Of a stretch of DNA of 64,000 bases, positions 51,105-59,884 are shown in pieces. The stretch is from positions 19,956 to 83,955 of the forward strand of contig NZ_JACYHE010000019.1 in the NCBI RefSeq assembly GCF_021696945.1. Reading direction: 5' to 3'. The stretch's first letter is position 1; the number at the start of each line of letters is the position of its first letter. The notes beneath the pieces are model-generated. The model was not told where the DNA came from. It ran no database searches and saw only the letters and a list, made by a program, of their open reading frames with translations. The position numbers and the translations under genes are program-made. Source of the stretch: Streptomyces sp. JJ36 (GTDB taxonomy: Bacteria > Actinomycetota > Actinomycetes > Streptomycetales > Streptomycetaceae).

Positions 51105-51742
51105 CAGGGGCGCCCCTCCCCGCGCGCCGGGCGGTCCGGGCCGCCCCTACCGCCGGGGCTCTTCCGGGCGTCCGGGCCGCCCGTACGGCCCGCGCGGCCG
51201 TCGCGGCCGTCGCGCCGGGAGAGCACGATCGCTCCGACCAGCGCCGCCAGCAGCAGCACCGAGAGCGCCTCGAAAGGCAGCACCCAGTGCTGGAAGAGCG
51301 TCTCCCCGGTGACCCGGGTCGCGCCCTGGGGCGTGCCCTGGACGTCGATCCAGGCGGTGCGGAAGGCGTCCACCACGACGGTGACCAGGGTGGCGGCGGC
51401 CGCCACCGCGACGACCAGCGCCACCGGGCGGTTGCCGGAGTCGGCGTCCGGGGAGCGCCCGATGGGCGCCCGGGTGAGCATCAGCCCGAAGAGCAGCAGC
51501 ACGACCACCGAGCCCACGTAGATGAGGACCTGCACCCAGGCGATGAACTCGGCCGTCAGCAGCAGGTACGCGACGGCGACCCCACCGAGGGTGACGACCA
51601 GCCAGAGCGCGGCGTGCACGAGCTGCCGGGTGGTGACGGTGGCCACGGCGGCGGCCAGGGTGACCAGGCCGACCAGGACGAAGACGATCTCGACGCCGGT
51701 CGGCGACAGGAAGCCGGGGTGCCCGGCGGCGAGCGGGCTCAC
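51104..51742 (-). CDS. nuoJ: NADH-quinone oxidoreductase subunit J
   Basis: NuoJ (212 aa) has about five helices, including the conserved [20 protein letters not shown] segment that forms the pi-bulged helix of the proton path. The final ~35 residues ([20 protein letters not shown] and on) are Arg/Gly-rich, probably an unstructured cytoplasmic tail. The GTG at 51742 overlaps the nuoI stop (GTGA). Confidence 0.94.
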   Translation of the reverse strand: MSPLAAGHPGFLSPTGVEIVFVLVGLVTLAAAVATVTTRQLVHAALWLVVTLGGVAVAYLLLTAEFIAWVQVLIYVGSVVVLLLFGLMLTRAPIGRSPDADSGNRPVALVVAVAAAATLVTVVVDAFRTAWIDVQGTPQGATRVTGETLFQHWVLPFEALSVLLLAALVGAIVLSRRDGRDGRAGRTGGPDARKSPGGRGGPDRPARGEGRP

Positions 51743-52317
51743 GCGCCGTCCCCCGGACCGGCGTCGCCCGTTCCCGTGCCGTCCTCCCGGGCCGCGGCCC
51801 GCTTCTCCGCGGTCTTGCGGGCGGCGGCGATCTCCTTGGGCTCCTCCGCGCCCGGGTCGAGCGCCGGCGGCTCCGGCACCGTCCACATCCACGCGCGGAG
51901 GGTGTCCCGCTCGTGGGTGAGATCGCGGATGTCCGTCTCGGCGTACTCGAACTCCGGCGACCAGAAGAGCGCGTCGAACGGGCACACCTCGATGCAGATG
52001 CCGCAGTACATGCAGAGCGCGAAGTCGATGGCGAAGCGGTCCAGCACGTTGCGGCTGCGCTCCCGCCCGCCGGGGGCCGCGGGCGGCACCGTCTCCTTGT
52101 GCGAGTCGATGTAGATGCACCAGTCGGGGCACTCGCGGGCGCAGAGCATGCAGACCGTGCAGTTCTCCTCGAAGAGCGCGATCACCCCGCGGCTGCGCGG
52201 CGGCAGCTCGGGCTGCGCCTCCGGGTAGTGCTCGGTGACCGAGCGCCGGGTCATGGTGCGCAGGGTGACGGCGAGCCCCTTGGCGAGACCGGAACCGGGA
52301 AGGCCGGCCATGGTCAC
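51739..52317 (-). CDS. nuoI: NADH-quinone oxidoreductase subunit I
   Basis: NuoI (192 aa) carries two [4Fe-4S] clusters (N6a/N6b) relaying electrons toward N2. Both cluster motifs are complete: [20 protein letters not shown] and [21 protein letters not shown] charged Ala/Glu-rich tail (~45 residues) follows. It begins with GTG overlapping the nuoH stop; an internal ATG two codons later is also possible. With NuoB it retains a full electron wire even though NuoE/F/G are absent from this operon. Confidence 0.95.
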   Translation of the reverse strand: MTMAGLPGSGLAKGLAVTLRTMTRRSVTEHYPEAQPELPPRSRGVIALFEENCTVCMLCARECPDWCIYIDSHKETVPPAAPGGRERSRNVLDRFAIDFALCMYCGICIEVCPFDALFWSPEFEYAETDIRDLTHERDTLRAWMWTVPEPPALDPGAEEPKEIAAARKTAEKRAAAREDGTGTGDAGPGDGA

Positions 52318-53270
52318 ATCACCACCTTGACGACGCCGGTGAGGGCGATCTGGAAGAGGGCGAGCGGAACGAGCGCCGTCCAGGCGACGCGCTGGAGCTG
52401 GTCCTCACGCAGCCGCGGGTAGCTGACCCGCAGCCAGATGACCAGGAAGGCGAGGACGGCGGTCTTCAGCAGCGTCCACAGCCAGCCGAACTCGCCGGCG
52501 AACGGGCCGTGCCAGCCGCCCAGGAAGAGCACCGTGGTGAGCGCGCAGAGCACCACGATGCCCGCGTACTCGGCGAGCAGGAAGAGCGCGAAGCGCAGCC
52601 CGGTGTACTCGGTGTACGCGCCGAAGATGATCTCCGAGTCGGCCACCGGGGCGTCGAACGGCGGGCGTTGCAGCTCGGCCAGTCCGGCGGTGAAGAAGAC
52701 GAAGGCGCCGATGAGCTGCCAGGGCACCCACCACCACTCGAACCCCGCCAGGATGCCGGGCAGCGAGAGGGTGCCGGCGGCCATGGCGACAGAGGCGGCG
52801 GCGAGCAGCATCGGCAGCTCGTACGCCATGAGCTGGGCGGCGGTGCGCAGGCCGCCGAGCAGCGAGTACTTGTTGGCCGAGGCCCAGCCGCCCATCAGGG
52901 AGCCCAGCACCCCGACGCCCAGCACCGCGAGCACGAAGAAGATCCCGGCGTCGATCACCTGGCCCACGCCGCCGTCCGGCGCCAGCGGGATCACGATGAG
53001 GACCAGCAGATAGGGGATCAGCGCCACCGCGGGGGCGAGCTGGAAGATGCGGCGGTCGGCGCCGGCCGGGACCACGTCCTCCTTCTGCGCGAACTTCACG
53101 CCGTCGGCGACGAGCTGGGCCCAGCCGTGGAATCCCCCGGCGTGCATCGGGCCGACGCGGCCCTGCATGTGGGCCATCACCTTGTGCTCGGTCTGGCCGA
53201 CGAGCAGCGGGAAGGTGAGGAAGACGAGCAGGACGGCGAGCAGCCGCAGGGTGACGTCGAGCGCGTCCAT
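52314..53270 (-). CDS. nuoH: NADH-quinone oxidoreductase subunit H
   Basis: NuoH (318 aa), the membrane anchor that forms the quinone entry site. Recognisable parts are [18 protein letters not shown] [20 protein letters not shown], the loop [20 protein letters not shown] and [17 protein letters not shown]; the canonical loop usually has more Glu. About eight helices are expected. It follows nuoC directly (ATG overlapping the stop), so nuoD, -E, -F and -G, normally between C and H, are missing. Confidence 0.93.
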   Translation of the reverse strand: MDALDVTLRLLAVLLVFLTFPLLVGQTEHKVMAHMQGRVGPMHAGGFHGWAQLVADGVKFAQKEDVVPAGADRRIFQLAPAVALIPYLLVLIVIPLAPDGGVGQVIDAGIFFVLAVLGVGVLGSLMGGWASANKYSLLGGLRTAAQLMAYELPMLLAAASVAMAAGTLSLPGILAGFEWWWVPWQLIGAFVFFTAGLAELQRPPFDAPVADSEIIFGAYTEYTGLRFALFLLAEYAGIVVLCALTTVLFLGGWHGPFAGEFGWLWTLLKTAVLAFLVIWLRVSYPRLREDQLQRVAWTALVPLALFQIALTGVVKVVM

Positions 53271-54826
53271 CAGCTCTCCTCTCCCGTCTCCTCGTCGCGC
53301 CGGGGCGTGCCGTCCTCGGGGGCCGTCGCGCCGCGCCGGCCGGCGTCGCCGCCCGGTTCCCGGCGGGCGCCGCCCTCCCGGGCGTGGTCCCTGTCCTCGG
53401 GGCGGTCCGGGGTGCCGGGACGGTCCGGGGTGCCGGGCGTGCCGTTCTCCGGCGGCGTGGCGTCGTCGTCCGCGGGCTGGGCATGGTGCCACGGCGCGTC
53501 CGTGGAGCGGCCACCGGGGGCGGGGCGGGAGCGCTCATGGGGCGCGGGGCCCCCGGCCTCCGGGCGGTCACCCTGCGCGGCGCCGCCGCTCTCCGCGGCG
53601 TTCCCGGCCTCCGGGCCGCCGGTGTCCCGGCTCCCGCTCTCCGGGGCGCCGGTCTCGCCCGTCCCGGGTGTACGCCGCTGGCTGGCCGAGCCCTCGCTCG
53701 CGCTCCGGGACCGGCGCGGCGGACGCGAAGCCGCCGGCCCGGACGCCGCACCCTCCGCGCCCGCCGACGCGGACTCCTCCGGAGGGGACGCCTCCGCCCG
53801 CTGACTGGCCGAGCCCTCGCTCGCGCTCCGCGACCGCCGCACCGGACTCGAAGCCGCCGGCCCGGACGCCGCACCCTCCGCGCCCGCCGACGCGGACTCC
53901 TCCGGAGGGGACGCCTCGGCCCGCTGACTGGCGGACCCGGCGGAGGCCGTGCGGCTGCGGCGCGTCCGGTCCCCGGCCGCGCGGCCGCGCGCGGGGCGGG
54001 AGGGCGCGGGCGGGAGCTGTCCCTTGAGCGGCCCCCACTCGTTGGGGTCGGGCACGCCCGGCGGCAGCATCTGCCGCCGCTTGGGCCCGCCGTGCCCGGA
54101 CTCGCCGGGTTCCTTGGCCCCGGGCCACGCCTTGACGACCCGGGCGGCCAGCACGAAGTCCTTCCGCAGCGGGTGGCCTTCGAAGCTCTCGGGCAGCAGC
54201 AGCGGTTCCAGTCCGGGATGGCCGGTGAAGTCGACGCCGAACATCTCGTGGGTCTCGCGTTCGTGCCAGGCGGCGCCCGCGAACACGCCGGTCGCCGTGG
54301 GCAGCGCGGGGGCGTCGTGCGGCACGGTGGTCCGTACGACGAGGCGGCGCAGCCCGGTGCCGTGGCCGGCGGGCAGCGCCACGAGGTGGGCGCAGACCCG
54401 GAAGCCGGCGTCCGGCTCGTCGACCGCGCTCAGCCAGTCGAAGTAGCGGCACCCGAGGTCGTCGCGGGCGGCCCGGAGGGCGTCGAGCCAGCCGCCGGCC
54501 GGGACGTCGACGGTGAGCAGTCCGTACGCCTCGGCGGCGGAGGCGCCCGCGCCGAAGAGTTCCTCCGCGCCACGCGGCAGCCACCCCACCGGCGGCTGGG
54601 GCTCGGGCGCGTCCGGCTGCTCCCCGGCGGCAGCGTCTCCGGCAGGACCGTCCGCGGCGGACGCGGCGCCGCCGGAAGCCGCCCCGGCGGCGTTCGGGCC
54701 GGTCGGCGCTCCCCCCGCGGAGGCGTCCGGGGAGGAGGCGGCCCCGGTGGCGTCGGCGGCGCCCGCGCCCGCCGGGCGCTCCGGCCGCTCCTCCGGGCGG
54801 CCTCCGGGCTCCGGCGTCCCGGTCAC
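53270..54826 (-). CDS. nuoC: NADH-quinone oxidoreductase subunit C with repeat-rich extensions
   Basis: NuoC (518 aa), about twice the usual size. The conserved 30-kDa domain occupies ~80-230: [40 protein letters not shown] and [16 protein letters not shown]. An Ala/Gly/Pro-rich stretch of ~78 residues precedes it. A ~270-residue disordered, repeat-rich tail follows, with 41-residue repeats containing [20 protein letters not shown]. The GTG at 54826 overlaps the nuoB stop. No NuoD domain is fused to it, although some bacteria have NuoCD fusions. Confidence 0.9.
   Translation of the reverse strand: MTGTPEPGGRPEERPERPAGAGAADATGAASSPDASAGGAPTGPNAAGAASGGAASAADGPAGDAAAGEQPDAPEPQPPVGWLPRGAEELFGAGASAAEAYGLLTVDVPAGGWLDALRAARDDLGCRYFDWLSAVDEPDAGFRVCAHLVALPAGHGTGLRRLVVRTTVPHDAPALPTATGVFAGAAWHERETHEMFGVDFTGHPGLEPLLLPESFEGHPLRKDFVLAARVVKAWPGAKEPGESGHGGPKRRQMLPPGVPDPNEWGPLKGQLPPAPSRPARGRAAGDRTRRSRTASAGSASQRAEASPPEESASAGAEGAASGPAASSPVRRSRSASEGSASQRAEASPPEESASAGAEGAASGPAASRPPRRSRSASEGSASQRRTPGTGETGAPESGSRDTGGPEAGNAAESGGAAQGDRPEAGGPAPHERSRPAPGGRSTDAPWHHAQPADDDATPPENGTPGTPDRPGTPDRPEDRDHAREGGARREPGGDAGRRGATAPEDGTPRRDEETGEES
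53678..53945 (-). repeat. 123-bp repeat within nuoC (two full copies plus a partial)
   Basis: The phase-equivalent starts are 53678, 53801 and 53924, spaced exactly 123 bp (41 codons). The first two copies are nearly identical at the DNA level; the third is partial. They encode the Ser/Ala/Glu-rich tail of NuoC. Confidence 0.9.
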
Positions 54827-55422
54827 GAGGCGCCCTCCGCCCGCGCCCCGGGCGTCTCCGGCGGCGTGACCAGCCCGCTGGTCAGCGCCCCCGCGGAGGC
54901 CCCGCCCGGAGTGCCGTACCGCTCGGCGACGGACTCCCGGGCGATCTTCTCCTGCAGCTTCAGGACGCCCTGGAGCAGCGCCTCGGGCCGCGGCGGGCAG
55001 CCGGGCACGTAGACGTCGACGGGGATGATCTGGTCCACGCCCTTGGTCACGGCGTACGAGTCCCAGTAGGGACCGCCGCAGTTGGAGCAGGCACCGAAGG
55101 AGATCACGTACTTCGGGTCCGGCATCTGCTCGTAGAGCCGCTTGACGGCCGGGGCCATCTTGTCGGTGACCGTCCCGGAGACCACCATCAGGTCGGCCTG
55201 CCGGGGGCCGGGCGCGAAGGGGATCACGCCGAGCCGGATGAAGTCGTGCCGGGCCATGGACGCGGCGATGAACTCGATCGCGCAGCAGGCGAGGCCGAAG
55301 TTGAAGACCCACAGGCTGTAGCGGCGGCCCCAGTTCAGGACCACCTTCATGGGCTCGGGGGCCAGCCGGGCCAGTGCCCCGAGCCTGCGGGGCTCGGGGA
55401 GGTCGGTGCGGGTCACGTCCAT
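54823..55422 (-). CDS. nuoB: NADH-quinone oxidoreductase subunit B
   Basis: NuoB (199 aa) holds cluster N2, the last electron carrier before quinone. The ligands are present: the adjacent Cys pair in [10 protein letters not shown], then [12 protein letters not shown] and [11 protein letters not shown]. Length is slightly long with an unconserved Pro/Gly/Ala-rich C-terminus. Its ATG lies within the end of nuoA (10-nt overlap). An intact N2 site implies the complex can still reduce quinone if a NuoD subunit is available. Confidence 0.96.
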   Translation of the reverse strand: MDVTRTDLPEPRRLGALARLAPEPMKVVLNWGRRYSLWVFNFGLACCAIEFIAASMARHDFIRLGVIPFAPGPRQADLMVVSGTVTDKMAPAVKRLYEQMPDPKYVISFGACSNCGGPYWDSYAVTKGVDQIIPVDVYVPGCPPRPEALLQGVLKLQEKIARESVAERYGTPGGASAGALTSGLVTPPETPGARAEGAS

Positions 55423-55784
55423 TCCAGGACGCCCTTCTTCCATGCGTAGAGGAGCCCGACGGTCAGAAAGCCGAGGAAGACGAACATCTCCACCAGGGTG
55501 ATCCCGCCGAAGCCCGGCGCGGCGAAGACGGTCGCCCAGGGGAAGAGGAAGACGGAGTCCACGGCGAAGATCACGTAGAGGAAGGCGTAGACGTAGTAAC
55601 GCACCTGCGTGTGGGCCCAGCCCTCGCCGACCGGGTCGACGCCGCACTCGTACGTCAGCAGCTTCTCCGGCGTCGGCGCGACCGGCCGCAGCAGCCGGCC
55701 GGCCGTGAAGGCCACCGCGACGAAGAGCACACCGACGACCGCGACCAGCCCGACGACCGAATAGCCGTGGAAGTAGTCCGGCAC
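55413..55784 (-). CDS. nuoA: NADH-quinone oxidoreductase subunit A
   Basis: NuoA (123 aa), a three-helix membrane subunit near the quinone tunnel. [20 protein letters not shown] carries the conserved loop with Glu-Cys-Gly, and [20 protein letters not shown] the conserved Glu/Asp helix. It starts with GTG behind a weak ribosome site and is the first gene of the operon. A TAGACT -10 box lies ~83 nt upstream. Confidence 0.95.
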   Translation of the reverse strand: MPDYFHGYSVVGLVAVVGVLFVAVAFTAGRLLRPVAPTPEKLLTYECGVDPVGEGWAHTQVRYYVYAFLYVIFAVDSVFLFPWATVFAAPGFGGITLVEMFVFLGFLTVGLLYAWKKGVLEWT

Positions 55785-55866
55785 GTCCGCCCGTCCTCAC
55801 CTGTTCGTGTGCCGCAGTCTCGCTGCAGTCCCGACTCTCGTCCTTCCGACGATCCGTACGCACCGG

Positions 55867-55872
55867 AGTCTA
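55867..55872 (-). promoter_or_regulatory. Candidate -10 box of the nuo operon
   Basis: TAGACT on the minus strand is an excellent Streptomyces -10, 83 nt before the nuoA start; transcription would start near 55860. No good -35 is visible 17-18 nt upstream, so an activator or alternative sigma factor may be needed. Confidence 0.4.
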
Positions 55873-56041
55873 GGCCCTGCTCACGGCGGCGTCTGCGGCC
55901 CGTCCGCGCACGGAGACACCGTCCGCGCCCCCGGCCCCCTCACCCGTACGGCCGAGGGCCGGGCCGGTGGGGACAACCCCACCCCGGGACACCCACGAAC
56001 CCCATGGCGCCGCCGGTCCGGAGCGGGGCACTCTGGGGCCC

Positions 56042-57310
56042 ATGACCGCGAGCCCCACGGAGCCCGACGAGGGCCGGCTGCCCCCGCCCCGCGCGCCGCT
56101 GAGCGCCCAGACCTGGCGGGAGATCGCCCACCTGCTGACGAACATGCCGCTGGACATCGCCGGCTTTGTCTACGTCATGGTGTGCGTGTACGTCTGCGGG
56201 CTCAGCTCGCTCACCGTCATCGGGCTGCCGCTGCTGGCCCTGGCGCTGAGCGGCTGCCGGTGGTTCGGGCGGCTGGAGCGGGGCCGGGCGCGGGCGCTGC
56301 TGCGGGTGCGGGTCGAGGAGCCCAGCCCGCTGCGGACCGCCGAGCGCGGTTTCTTCCCCTGGCTGTGGGTGCGGCTGAAGGACCCGGTGGCCTGGCGGCA
56401 CGCGCTGTACTCGCTGATCCGGCTGCCGTGGGGCGTGCTCACCTTCGCCGTGACCCTGACCGGGCTGTTCGTGCTGTGGCCGGTGCTGCCGTGGGTGGTG
56501 CGCGGGCTGTCGGACGTGGACCGGGCGATGGTGCGCGGGCTGCTCTCCCCCTCGGACGAGCTGGAGCGGCGGATCGCCGAGCTGGAGTCGGACCGGGGGA
56601 CGGTGGTGGACACCGCCGCCGCCGACCTGCGCCGCATCGAGCGCGACCTGCACGACGGCGCCCAGGCCCGCCTGGTCACCCTCGCCATGGGCCTCGGCCT
56701 CGCCAAGGAGAAGCTGCTGGAGGACCCGGAGGCCGCCGCCCGCATGGTCGACGAGGCCCACGGCGAGGTGAAACTCGCCCTCCAGGAACTCCGCGACCTC
56801 GCCCGCGGCATCCACCCCGCCATCCTCACCGACCGCGGCCTCGGCCCCGCCCTCTCCGCCCTCTCCGCCCGCTGCACCGTCCCGGTCACCGTCTCCACCG
56901 ACCTGGGCGTGCGCCCGGCGGCGGCCATCGAGGGGATCGCCTACTTCACCGTCTCCGAGCTGCTGCAGAACGTCAGCAAGCACAGCGGCGCCCGTACGGC
57001 CGGGGTGGAGGTGTGGCGGGCGGGTGACCGGCTGCTGCTCCAGGTGCGGGACGACGGGCGCGGCGGCGCGAACGCCGGCGCGGGCAGCGGCCTGGCCGGA
57101 CTGGCCGACCGGCTGGACTCCGTCGACGGGCTGCTGCTGCTGGACTCCCCGGCCGGCGGGCCGACCGTGATCACCGCCGAGCTCCCCTGGCGCGACCGGG
57201 AGCGCACCGACCCGGCGGCCCGCGGCCCCCACTCCCCGGAGCCGGAGCGGGCGCGCGGGAACGCGCCGGCGGAGCGGCCCGGGGCGAAGCCGGGCCGGGG
57301 GGTGGGGTAA
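56042..57310 (+). CDS. Sensor histidine kinase (NarL-type, sensor domain PF13796-like)
   Basis: A 422-residue two-component kinase. The N-terminal ~180 residues hold four hydrophobic segments in a Streptomyces 'putative sensor' domain; a HisKA_3 domain follows with phosphorylated His204 in RRIERDLHDGAQARLVTLAM, then a HATPase with FTVSELLQNVSKHSGART and DDGRGGANAGAGSGLAGLAD. The C-terminal ~50 residues are Pro/Arg-rich. It is the first of two tandem kinases sharing almost identical DNA in the kinase half. ATG 56042 is chosen before the sensor domain. It is divergent from the nuo operon and upstream of a response regulator. Confidence 0.9.
   Translation: MTASPTEPDEGRLPPPRAPLSAQTWREIAHLLTNMPLDIAGFVYVMVCVYVCGLSSLTVIGLPLLALALSGCRWFGRLERGRARALLRVRVEEPSPLRTAERGFFPWLWVRLKDPVAWRHALYSLIRLPWGVLTFAVTLTGLFVLWPVLPWVVRGLSDVDRAMVRGLLSPSDELERRIAELESDRGTVVDTAAADLRRIERDLHDGAQARLVTLAMGLGLAKEKLLEDPEAAARMVDEAHGEVKLALQELRDLARGIHPAILTDRGLGPALSALSARCTVPVTVSTDLGVRPAAAIEGIAYFTVSELLQNVSKHSGARTAGVEVWRAGDRLLLQVRDDGRGGANAGAGSGLAGLADRLDSVDGLLLLDSPAGGPTVITAELPWRDRERTDPAARGPHSPEPERARGNAPAERPGAKPGRGVG
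56579..56867 (+). repeat. 289-bp near-identical block shared by the two kinase genes (copy 1)
   Basis: This segment matches 58265-58553 (offset 1686 nt) with only two base differences, both in one codon region (CTG versus GTC at 56714-56716). It covers the HisKA_3 domain and the start of the ATPase link. Further shorter identical stretches follow at 56927-56972 and 57006-57115. Confidence 0.9.
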
Positions 57311-57535
57311 ACCCCCGGACCGGAACACCGACCGGCCGCATGGCACCGCCCGCCCCCGGCGCGGAAGCTGGAGGAGCTGGAGGAGGGCCCGGCCGGGCAC
57401 GGTCCGGGGCCGGCGCTCCGGAGGCCCCGCCTTCCGGCCGCGCCTGCCGCCCCACCCCGGGCCTGCCCCCGCCTCACCCGCTGACCGCCTCCTCCCCCCG
57501 GCCTCACCCGCCACCCGACAACGAAGGACACGCCC

Positions 57536-58954
57536 ATGGACACCACGGCCCCCGCCTACGGCCCCCCGCAGCCGCGGCCCGCCGCGCGCCGGCGCCCGTG
57601 GCCCGCCGAGCTGCTCCGGGGCCCGGTCGCGGGCCGCACCTGGCGGGAGTTTCTCCATGTGCTCACCGGTCTGCCCCTGGCCGTCGCCGCGTTCGTCTAC
57701 TCCGTGACGGTGCTCTCGCTCAGCGCCGGCCTGCTGGTCACCTTTCTCGGGGTGCCGGTGCTGGCGGCGGGGCTGGCCGGATGCCGGGCGCTGGGGCGGC
57801 TGGAGCGGGCCCGCGCCCGTGCGCTGCTGGGCCTGGAGGTGGCCGAGCCGGAGCCCGTACGGGCGTTGCAGCGCGGCCGCGGTCTGCTGCCCTGGACGGG
57901 GGCGCTGCTGCGCAGCGGGGTGTCCTGGCGGTCGCTGTTGTACGCGCTGCTGCACTTCCCCTGGGCGTTGTTCTCCTTCGTGCTGGCGCTGACGGTGTGG
58001 GCGAACGGCTGGGGGCTGCTGCTCTACCCGGCCTGGCAGTGGGTCTTCCCGCGCCATCTCGGTCAGCCGGGCATCCAGCTCTGGGGGGACGGCACCGAGG
58101 GCGGCGGCTGGTATCTGGACTCGGCGGCCGACCAGCTCTTCGCCTCGTCGGCCGGGCTGGCGCTGGTGCTGCTCACTCCGTGGCTGCTCCGCGGCCTGAC
58201 GGCGGTGGACCGGGCGCTGGTGGCGGGGCTGCTGGGGCCCTCCCGGCTGGCCACCCGGGTGCGGGAGCTGGAGTCGGACCGGGGGACGGTGGTGGACACC
58301 GCCGCCGCCGACCTGCGCCGCATCGAGCGCGACCTGCACGACGGCGCCCAGGCCCGCCTGGTCACCCTCGCCATGGGCCTCGGCCTCGCCAAGGAGAAGG
58401 TCCTGGAGGACCCGGAGGCCGCCGCCCGCATGGTCGACGAGGCCCACGGCGAGGTGAAACTCGCCCTCCAGGAACTCCGCGACCTCGCCCGCGGCATCCA
58501 CCCCGCCATCCTCACCGACCGCGGCCTCGGCCCCGCCCTCTCCGCCCTCTCCGGGCGCAGCACCGTCCCGGTGCAGGTCACGGTGGATCTGGACGGGCGG
58601 CCCGCGCAGGCGATCGAGGGGATCGCCTACTTCACCGTCTCCGAGCTGCTGCAGAACACCGGCAAGCACGCCGGGGCGACGCGTGCCGCCGTGGAGGTGT
58701 GGCGGGCGGGTGACCGGCTGCTGCTCCAGGTGCGGGACGACGGGCGCGGCGGCGCGAACGCCGGCGCGGGCAGCGGCCTGGCCGGACTGGCCGACCGGCT
58801 CGCCTCCGTCGACGGGCTGCTGCTGCTGGACTCCCCGGCCGGCGGGCCGACCGTGATCACCGCCGAGCTCCCCTGGCGCGATCCGTCCCCTGCCGGGCGC
58901 CCGGACCCGGCGCACCCGGACCCCGGCGTCCCCGGGCGTCCGGGCCGGTGCTGA
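57536..58954 (+). CDS. Sensor histidine kinase, paralogue of the upstream kinase
   Basis: A 472-residue kinase with the same layout: sensor half with four to five hydrophobic segments and a longer extracytoplasmic loop (GTEGGGWYLDSAADQLFASS region), then HisKA_3 with His268 in RRIERDLHDGAQARLVTLAM and a HATPase with DDGRGGANAGAGSGLAGLAD. ATG follows GAAGGA at good spacing. Its kinase half is nearly identical in DNA to the upstream kinase, while the sensor halves differ strongly, so the two may read different signals yet drive the same response regulator. Confidence 0.9.
   Translation: MDTTAPAYGPPQPRPAARRRPWPAELLRGPVAGRTWREFLHVLTGLPLAVAAFVYSVTVLSLSAGLLVTFLGVPVLAAGLAGCRALGRLERARARALLGLEVAEPEPVRALQRGRGLLPWTGALLRSGVSWRSLLYALLHFPWALFSFVLALTVWANGWGLLLYPAWQWVFPRHLGQPGIQLWGDGTEGGGWYLDSAADQLFASSAGLALVLLTPWLLRGLTAVDRALVAGLLGPSRLATRVRELESDRGTVVDTAAADLRRIERDLHDGAQARLVTLAMGLGLAKEKVLEDPEAAARMVDEAHGEVKLALQELRDLARGIHPAILTDRGLGPALSALSGRSTVPVQVTVDLDGRPAQAIEGIAYFTVSELLQNTGKHAGATRAAVEVWRAGDRLLLQVRDDGRGGANAGAGSGLAGLADRLASVDGLLLLDSPAGGPTVITAELPWRDPSPAGRPDPAHPDPGVPGRPGRC
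58265..58553 (+). repeat. 289-bp near-identical block shared by the two kinase genes (copy 2)
   Basis: Partner of 56579-56867, with 287 of 289 bases the same, including third codon positions. Recombination between copies could delete or fuse the kinases. Confidence 0.9.
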
Positions 58955-59069
58955 ACCCCGCGGCGGGCCGTCGCGTCCCCCCTCCGGTGGGGGGCGCGGT
59001 CTGGAATGCTGGGGGCGTCCCGTCGGGAGGCGCCCGCCGGTGCGGGGGCCGGGAAGCGTGGAGGACGCG

Positions 59070-59729
59070 TTGCGTGTGGTCATCGCCGAGGACTCGGTGC
59101 TGCTGCGGGAGGGCCTGACCCGGCTGCTGACCGACCGGGGGCACGAGGTCGTGGCCGGGGTCGGGGACGGCGAGGCCCTGGTCAAGACGGTGGACGAGCT
59201 GGCGGCGGACGGCCGGCTGCCGGACGTGGTGGTCGCCGACGTACGGATGCCGCCGACCCACACGGACGAGGGCGTACGGGCGGCGGTGCGGCTGCGCGCG
59301 GCGCACCCGCGGCTGGGCGTGCTGGTGCTCTCCCAGTACGTGGAGGAGCAGTACGCCACGGAGCTGCTGGCCGGCTCCAGTCACGGGGTGGGCTATCTGC
59401 TGAAGGACCGGGTTGCCGAGGTCCGCGAGTTCGTGGACGCGGTGGTGCGGGTGGCCGAGGGCGGCACGGCGCTGGACCCGGAGGTGGTCGCGCAGCTTCT
59501 GGGCCGGAGCCGCAAGCAGGACGTGCTCGCCGCGCTGACCCCCCGGGAGGGGGAGGTGCTGGCCCTGATGGCGGAGGGCCGGACGAACTCGGCCATCGCC
59601 GCGCAGCTCGTGGTGAGCCACGGGGCGGTGGAGAAGCACGTGAGCAACATCTTCCTGAAGCTCGGCCTGTCGCAGAGCGACGCGGACCACCGCCGGGTGC
59701 TCGCCGTCCTCACCTATCTCCGCTCGTGA
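59070..59729 (+). CDS. NarL/FixJ-type response regulator
   Basis: A 219-residue regulator. The receiver domain has the acidic pair (AEDSVLLREGL), phosphoacceptor Asp57 (DVVVADVRMPPTH), Ser in LVLSQYVEEQ and Lys in GYLLKDRVAE. The LuxR-type HTH (ALTPREGEVLALMAEGRTNS, then HVSNIFLKLGL) is at ~155-215. The TTG at 59070 is preferred because GGAGG lies 5 nt upstream and the receiver strand starts at once; GTG codons at 59040 and 59058 are alternatives. It lies downstream of the kinase pair and is their obvious partner; likely targets are the flanking nuo and kor genes. Confidence 0.9.
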   Translation: MRVVIAEDSVLLREGLTRLLTDRGHEVVAGVGDGEALVKTVDELAADGRLPDVVVADVRMPPTHTDEGVRAAVRLRAAHPRLGVLVLSQYVEEQYATELLAGSSHGVGYLLKDRVAEVREFVDAVVRVAEGGTALDPEVVAQLLGRSRKQDVLAALTPREGEVLALMAEGRTNSAIAAQLVVSHGAVEKHVSNIFLKLGLSQSDADHRRVLAVLTYLRS

Positions 59730-59884
59730 CCGGCCCTCCAGCCGTGTCTCCCGCCGTGACCGGCCGCCACGTCACGGCATGCCGTCTCAGATTCCGGTCC
59801 AGCATGTGATCGAACTCAGGTAGGCGACCCTTACCCACGTACGATGGCTGCGGGCCGCCGCCCCCGAGGGAGGTACGAATCACC

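Noticed and set aside
53270..54826. NuoD fused to the C-terminal half of the large NuoC
   Set aside because: The extra sequence is Ser/Ala/Glu/Pro-rich repeats without any NuoD motif.
55940..59359. A 1139-codon minus-strand frame through the kinase region
   Set aside because: It mirrors both kinase genes and repeats itself only because the kinase DNA is duplicated.
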